Shown: positions 6,229 through 8,841 of the stretch, one piece after another
Position numbering within the stretch: the stretch's first letter is position 1
Layout: each line of letters begins with the position of its first letter
Assembly: GCA_005240015.1 (NCBI GenBank)
Contig: SBBV01000434.1
Coordinates: 1 to 8,841 of the forward strand
Source: Candidatus Odyssella thessalonicensis
Lineage (GTDB): Bacteria > Pseudomonadota > Alphaproteobacteria > Bin65
DNA: 8,841 bases
Reading direction: 5' to 3'
Notes under the pieces: generated by a model
The model's input: the letters and a program-made list of their open reading frames with translations, nothing else
The model's database searches: none
What the model was told of the DNA's origin: nothing
Translations under genes and position numbers: made by a program

Positions 6229-7098
6229 TCAATCCACGGCGCGCGGGAAGAGGCCGCGCGGCTTGAGCACGAGCACGACGAGAAAGGCCACGTGCCCGGC
6301 GAGGATCTGCCATTCGGGGTCGATGCGCGCGCCGATGGCCTGTGCGAGCCCGATGATGATGCCGCCGGCGAGCGTGCCCCAGAGGCTGCCGAGTCCGCCG
6401 ATGATCACCGCCTCGAACGCGTAGATGAGCCGCGCCGGGCCGATCGTGGGATCGAAGTTGGCGCGCATGCCGAGATAGAGCGCCGCCACCGTCACCACGG
6501 TCATCGCGACGCCCATCGCCAGCGCGAAGATGCGCCTGTTGTCGATGCCCATGAGCTGCGCCGTCTCGGGATCGTCGGAGGTGGCGCGAAACGCGCGGCC
6601 GATGCTGGTGCGGTAGAAGAGGAAGTTGAGCGCGAGGATCGCGAGCACGGCCGAGGCGAGCGTCAACAGCGGCATCACGCCCACCGCGAGCCCGCCGCCG
6701 AGCGGCAGCGACTGCGTCTCGAGCGCGCCCGCGCCGATGCGCCGGCTGTCGGCCGAGAACGCCTCGAGCAGCCCGTTCTGCACGATGATCGAAAGGCCGA
6801 AGGTGACGAGCAGCGGCGGAAGGATGTCGCGCCCGAGCGTGCGGTTGAGCAGGAGGTACTGCAGCGCGTAGCCGAACGCGAACAGGATCGGCGCGGAAAG
6901 CAGCGCGGCGAGGAACGGGTCGAGACCGAGCGCACTCGTAACCACGAGGACCACGAACGCCGCGAGCACGATCAGGTCACCATGCGCGAGATTGACGAGG
7001 CGCATGATGCCGAAGATCAGCGACAGGCCCGCGGCGAAGAGCGCGTAGAGCCCACCGAGCATGATCCCCTGCAGCAGCGTGTCGAGCCAGACTGTCAT
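6229..7098 (-). CDS. livH: Branched-chain amino acid-type ABC transporter permease LivH
   Basis: The first membrane subunit of the importer, 289 residues with about eight hydrophobic segments (near 8-31, 41-57, 62-84, 95-113, 138-162, 191-211, 227-253, 265-280). Family signatures are GIMRLVNLAHGDLIVLAAF (30-48), the coupling loop TSIGRAFRATSDDPETA (164-180) that contacts the ATPases, and FEAVIIGGLGSLWGTLAGG (228-246). ATG 7098 gives the normal family N-terminus, but no clear Shine-Dalgarno sequence precedes it. Translation initiation may therefore depend on the structured leader in the 229-bp space behind livF. The gene is followed by livM after 5 nt, so the two permeases are almost surely translated from one message. 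Confidence 0.93.
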   Translation of the reverse strand: MTVWLDTLLQGIMLGGLYALFAAGLSLIFGIMRLVNLAHGDLIVLAAFVVLVVTSALGLDPFLAALLSAPILFAFGYALQYLLLNRTLGRDILPPLLVTFGLSIIVQNGLLEAFSADSRRIGAGALETQSLPLGGGLAVGVMPLLTLASAVLAILALNFLFYRTSIGRAFRATSDDPETAQLMGIDNRRIFALAMGVAMTVVTVAALYLGMRANFDPTIGPARLIYAFEAVIIGGLGSLWGTLAGGIIIGLAQAIGARIDPEWQILAGHVAFLVVLVLKPRGLFPRAVD

Positions 7099-7133
7099 GG
7101 CGTCCGCGGACCCGATGCAGTCAACAACATACT

Positions 7134-7303
7134 TGTCGTCCCCGGTGCTGTGCAGCGCGCGCCCTTCCTCGCGCGCGGTGCACTGCTAACCCGGGACCTG
7201 CGCGAGGTGTCCACGCAGCGCGGCCTCGACACCGCAACGAGGTCCCGGGTCTGCGCAGCACCACGCCGCTGAAGGAGCGGCGTGCTGCAGCGCGTGGACG
7301 ACA
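7134..7303. repeat. Compound palindromic repeat element between livF and livH
   Basis: The outer arms TGTCGTCC (7134-7141) and GGACGACA (7296-7303) are perfect inverted repeats. Inside are three structured parts: GTGCA plus CGCGCG (7150-7161) pairing with CGCGCG and TGCAC (7170-7183); ACCCGGGACCT (7189-7199) pairing with AGGTCCCGGGT (7240-7250), with an inner GGTGTC / GACACC; and CACGCCGCT / AGCGGCGTG (7262-7270 with 7276-7284), a perfect 9-bp stem. No open frame in it looks like a gene. The mosaic of alternating inverted GC-rich modules resembles the REP/BIME-like intergenic elements of proteobacteria. In the transporter message it would sit between the ATPase pair and the permease pair. Confidence 0.7.
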
Positions 7304-7327
7304 GGAACAGGGGAGGCAGGGAAGGCA

Positions 7328-8023
7328 TCACGTTCCGAAATAGGCGGTATGGATCTGCTCGCGCGTCAGCTCGCTGGGCCGGCCGGCGAGCGAGACGCGG
7401 CCTTCCTGGAAGCAGTAGACGCGATCGGCCACCGCCATCGCCTGCACGATGTCCTGCTCGACGAGCAGGACGCTGGCACCCTCGGCCTTGATCGCGGGAA
7501 CCGTGTTGTAAATGTCGCGGATCACGATCGGCGCCAGGCCGAGGCTGATCTCGTCGCACAGAAGGATGCGCGGATTGGCCATGAGCGCGCGGCCGATCGC
7601 GGCCATCTGCTGCTGCCCGCCCGAGAGCGCGGTGCTCGGCGCATGGCGGCGCTCGGCCAGGACCGGGAACAGCGCGTAGACGCGCGCGAGATTCCAATGT
7701 CCGCCCGGTGCGCGCCCATAGGTGCCGATCAGCAGATTCTCCTCGACCGTGAGCGAGGGAAACAGCTTGCGGCCTTCAGGCACGAGCGAGATGCCGAGGC
7801 GCGTCACCTTCGCCGGCGCCAGTCCGCCGATCGCAACACCGTCGAGCCGCACGGCATCGGGCGGGCTCGGCAACAATCCGGCGATCGCTTTCAGAAAGGT
7901 CGACTTGCCCGCGCCGTTGGCGCCGATGATGGCGACGGTCTCGCCGGCGGCGAGCAAGGCATCGATGCCGTAGAGGGCCTGGAAATCGCCGTAGAAGGCG
8001 GTGAGGCCGCGCGTCTCCAGCAT
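7328..8023 (-). CDS. livF: Branched-chain amino acid-type ABC transporter ATP-binding protein LivF
   Basis: One of the two cytoplasmic ATPases of the importer, 231 residues. Walker A is GANGAGKST (34-42), the ABC signature LSGGQQQM (133-140), and Walker B ILLCDE (153-158) with the catalytic glutamate E158. The segment VPEGRKLFPSLTVEENL (81-97) is diagnostic for LivF. The switch position is Q190 in LLVEQD rather than histidine, which is usual for this subfamily. Start ATG 8023 lies 7 nt after the livG stop, and its Shine-Dalgarno GAGG (8032-8029) overlaps that stop codon, pointing to coupled translation of livG and livF. After its stop, 229 bp of palindromic repeat separate it from livH. Confidence 0.94.
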   Translation of the reverse strand: MLETRGLTAFYGDFQALYGIDALLAAGETVAIIGANGAGKSTFLKAIAGLLPSPPDAVRLDGVAIGGLAPAKVTRLGISLVPEGRKLFPSLTVEENLLIGTYGRAPGGHWNLARVYALFPVLAERRHAPSTALSGGQQQMAAIGRALMANPRILLCDEISLGLAPIVIRDIYNTVPAIKAEGASVLLVEQDIVQAMAVADRVYCFQEGRVSLAGRPSELTREQIHTAYFGT

Positions 8024-8030
8024 CGCCGCC

Positions 8031-8750
8031 TCAGGCCGCGATGCCCATATAGATCTCCTGCACCTCGGGCGATCTCATCACCGCGTGCGGCTCCCCTTCG
8101 GCGATCTTGCGGCCGAAATCGAGCACGATCAACCGGCCGACCACGGCCAAGAGCGCGTGCACGATGTGCTCGATCCAGACGATCGTGACTCCGCCGGCGC
8201 GGATGCCCTGGATGGTCTCGACCAGCGCCTGGCATTCGCCCTCGGTCAAGCCGCCGGCGATCTCGTCGAGCAGCAAGAGCTCGGGGCCGGTCGCCAGCGC
8301 GCGCGCCAGTTCCAATCGTTTGCGCTCGAGCAGGGTCAGCGTGCCGGCCGGGCGGTTGGCCTGCGCGAAGAGCCCGGTGCGGCGCAGGATCCCGGCGCAG
8401 GGCTCGATCGCGGCGCGCTCGGATTGCCCGCCGCCATAGACCGCGCCGACGAGCAGGTTCTCGAACACGGTCAAATTCTCGAACGGGTGCGGGATCTGAT
8501 AGGTGCGCGCGATGCCGGCGGCCGAGCGGCGATGCGGGCCCAGCGCCGTGATGTCGGCGCCCTTGAAGCGGATCGTGCCGGCGTCGGGCGCAAGATCGCC
8601 GGCGATCAGGTTGAACAAAGTCGTCTTGCCCGCCCCGTTGGGGCCGACAATGCCGAGCGCCTCGCCCTGAGCGACGTCGAGATCGATGGCATCGGCGGCC
8701 TTCACCGAGCCGAAGGAGCGCGAGAGATTCCTGATTTCGAGAAGATTCAC
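8031..8750 (-). CDS. livG: Branched-chain amino acid-type ABC transporter ATP-binding protein LivG
   Basis: The partner ATPase of LivF, 239 residues. Walker A is GPNGAGKTT (36-44), the Q-loop ARTYQIPHPFENLTVFENLL (81-100) with Q85, Walker B LLLLDE (158-163), and the switch histidine H195 in WIEHIVHAL. In place of a canonical LSGGQ signature it has LTLLERKRLELARAL (138-152); this departure is found in a subgroup of LivG-like proteins. The start codon is GTG 8750, supported by a strong ribosome binding site GGGGGTGATT at 8764-8755. It is the most upstream visible gene of the leftward operon. The substrate-binding protein and the promoter probably lie past 8841. Confidence 0.93.
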   Translation of the reverse strand: MNLLEIRNLSRSFGSVKAADAIDLDVAQGEALGIVGPNGAGKTTLFNLIAGDLAPDAGTIRFKGADITALGPHRRSAAGIARTYQIPHPFENLTVFENLLVGAVYGGGQSERAAIEPCAGILRRTGLFAQANRPAGTLTLLERKRLELARALATGPELLLLDEIAGGLTEGECQALVETIQGIRAGGVTIVWIEHIVHALLAVVGRLIVLDFGRKIAEGEPHAVMRSPEVQEIYMGIAA

Positions 8751-8754
8751 GCGG

Positions 8755-8764
8755 AATCACCCCC
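8755..8764 (-). promoter_or_regulatory. livG ribosome binding site, partly supplied by the adjacent repeat
   Basis: Read on the minus strand this is GGGGGTGATT, matching 8 of 10 bases of the anti-16S pairing sequence GGAGGTGATC. The GGGGGTGA part ends 6 nt before GTG 8750, which decides that start. Four of the five leading G's belong to the end of the repeat at 8761-8841. Confidence 0.6.
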
Positions 8765-8841
8765 ATCCAGCCTTCCCCCGCGACGCGGGGGAAGGCTCTC
8801 GTTTCTCCTTCCCCCGCCAGCGGGGGAAGGTCGGGATGGGG
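8761..8841. repeat. Paired-hairpin palindromic repeat, running to the window edge
   Basis: Two 11-bp stems with the same arms, CCTTCCCCCGC and GCGGGGGAAGG, lie in tandem at 8771-8795 (loop GAC) and 8807-8830 (tight loop). They are enclosed by outer arms CCCCATCC (8761-8768) and GGATGGGG (8834-8841). Elements of this look are common dispersed intergenic repeats in alphaproteobacteria. It sits directly in front of livG and may extend beyond the window. Confidence 0.8.

Noticed and set aside
6224..6313. N-terminal extension of livM
   Set aside because: It would overlap livH by 85 bp and adds a basic tail unlike LivM; ATG 6223 sits 5 nt after the livH stop.
6214..7272. Plus-strand frame opposite livH and the repeat element
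   Set aside because: Low-complexity Glu, Arg and His rich translation, antisense to a clear permease.
7134..7303. CRISPR array or tRNA in the hairpin-rich gap
   Set aside because: Repeat modules alternate in orientation without regular spacers, and no tRNA cloverleaf, T-loop or CCA signature was found.

Overview
The window is a GC-rich bacterial chromosome segment. Codons ending in G or C dominate every real gene, long arginine-rich open frames run opposite or out of frame to them, and the intergenic spaces hold short GC-rich palindromic repeats. The branched-chain-type ABC transporter operon and the style of the repeats suggest an alphaproteobacterium (Hyphomicrobiales or Rhodospirillales-like). 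That placement is inference; no rRNA or tRNA gene is present to anchor it.

Layout. Positions 1-566 hold no convincing complete gene. There may be the first 33 codons of a leftward membrane protein at the left edge, an AT-rich control region with a tandem 15-bp repeat (293-322), and a near-palindrome (407-423). Two rightward genes follow: a BglX-type family 3 glycoside hydrolase without a signal peptide (567-2720), and a stand-alone zinc methyltransferase related to the C-terminal half of MetE (2829-3977). All later genes run leftward, so the second gene converges on a PLP-dependent threonine/serine dehydratase (4095-5042). Upstream of that lie four genes of a HAAT-type (branched-chain amino acid) ABC importer in transcription order livG (8750-8031), livF (8023-7328), livH (7098-6229), livM (6223-5171).

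The transporter genes are packed as livG-livF (7 nt gap) and livH-livM (5 nt gap). A 229-bp gap filled by a compound palindromic element separates the pairs. No periplasmic binding protein gene is in view; it probably lies beyond the right edge or elsewhere. The set looks like uptake of an amino acid or related compound, with a deaminase that could feed the imported amino acid into 2-oxoacid metabolism. Co-transcription of the dehydratase with livM across 128 bp is possible but not shown. The glucosidase and the methyltransferase have no evident biochemical link to it.

The most notable non-coding content is repetitive: a 168-bp multi-hairpin element between livF and livH; two copies of a roughly 57-bp two-hairpin repeat flanking the dehydratase gene, one stem pair showing a compensatory change; an inverted partial copy between the convergent genes; and a paired-hairpin repeat at the right edge whose end contributes to the livG ribosome binding site. 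I see no phage, transposase, CRISPR, toxin-antitoxin or defence genes, and no strong sign of an undescribed protein system. This is mostly ordinary metabolic DNA with interesting repeats.
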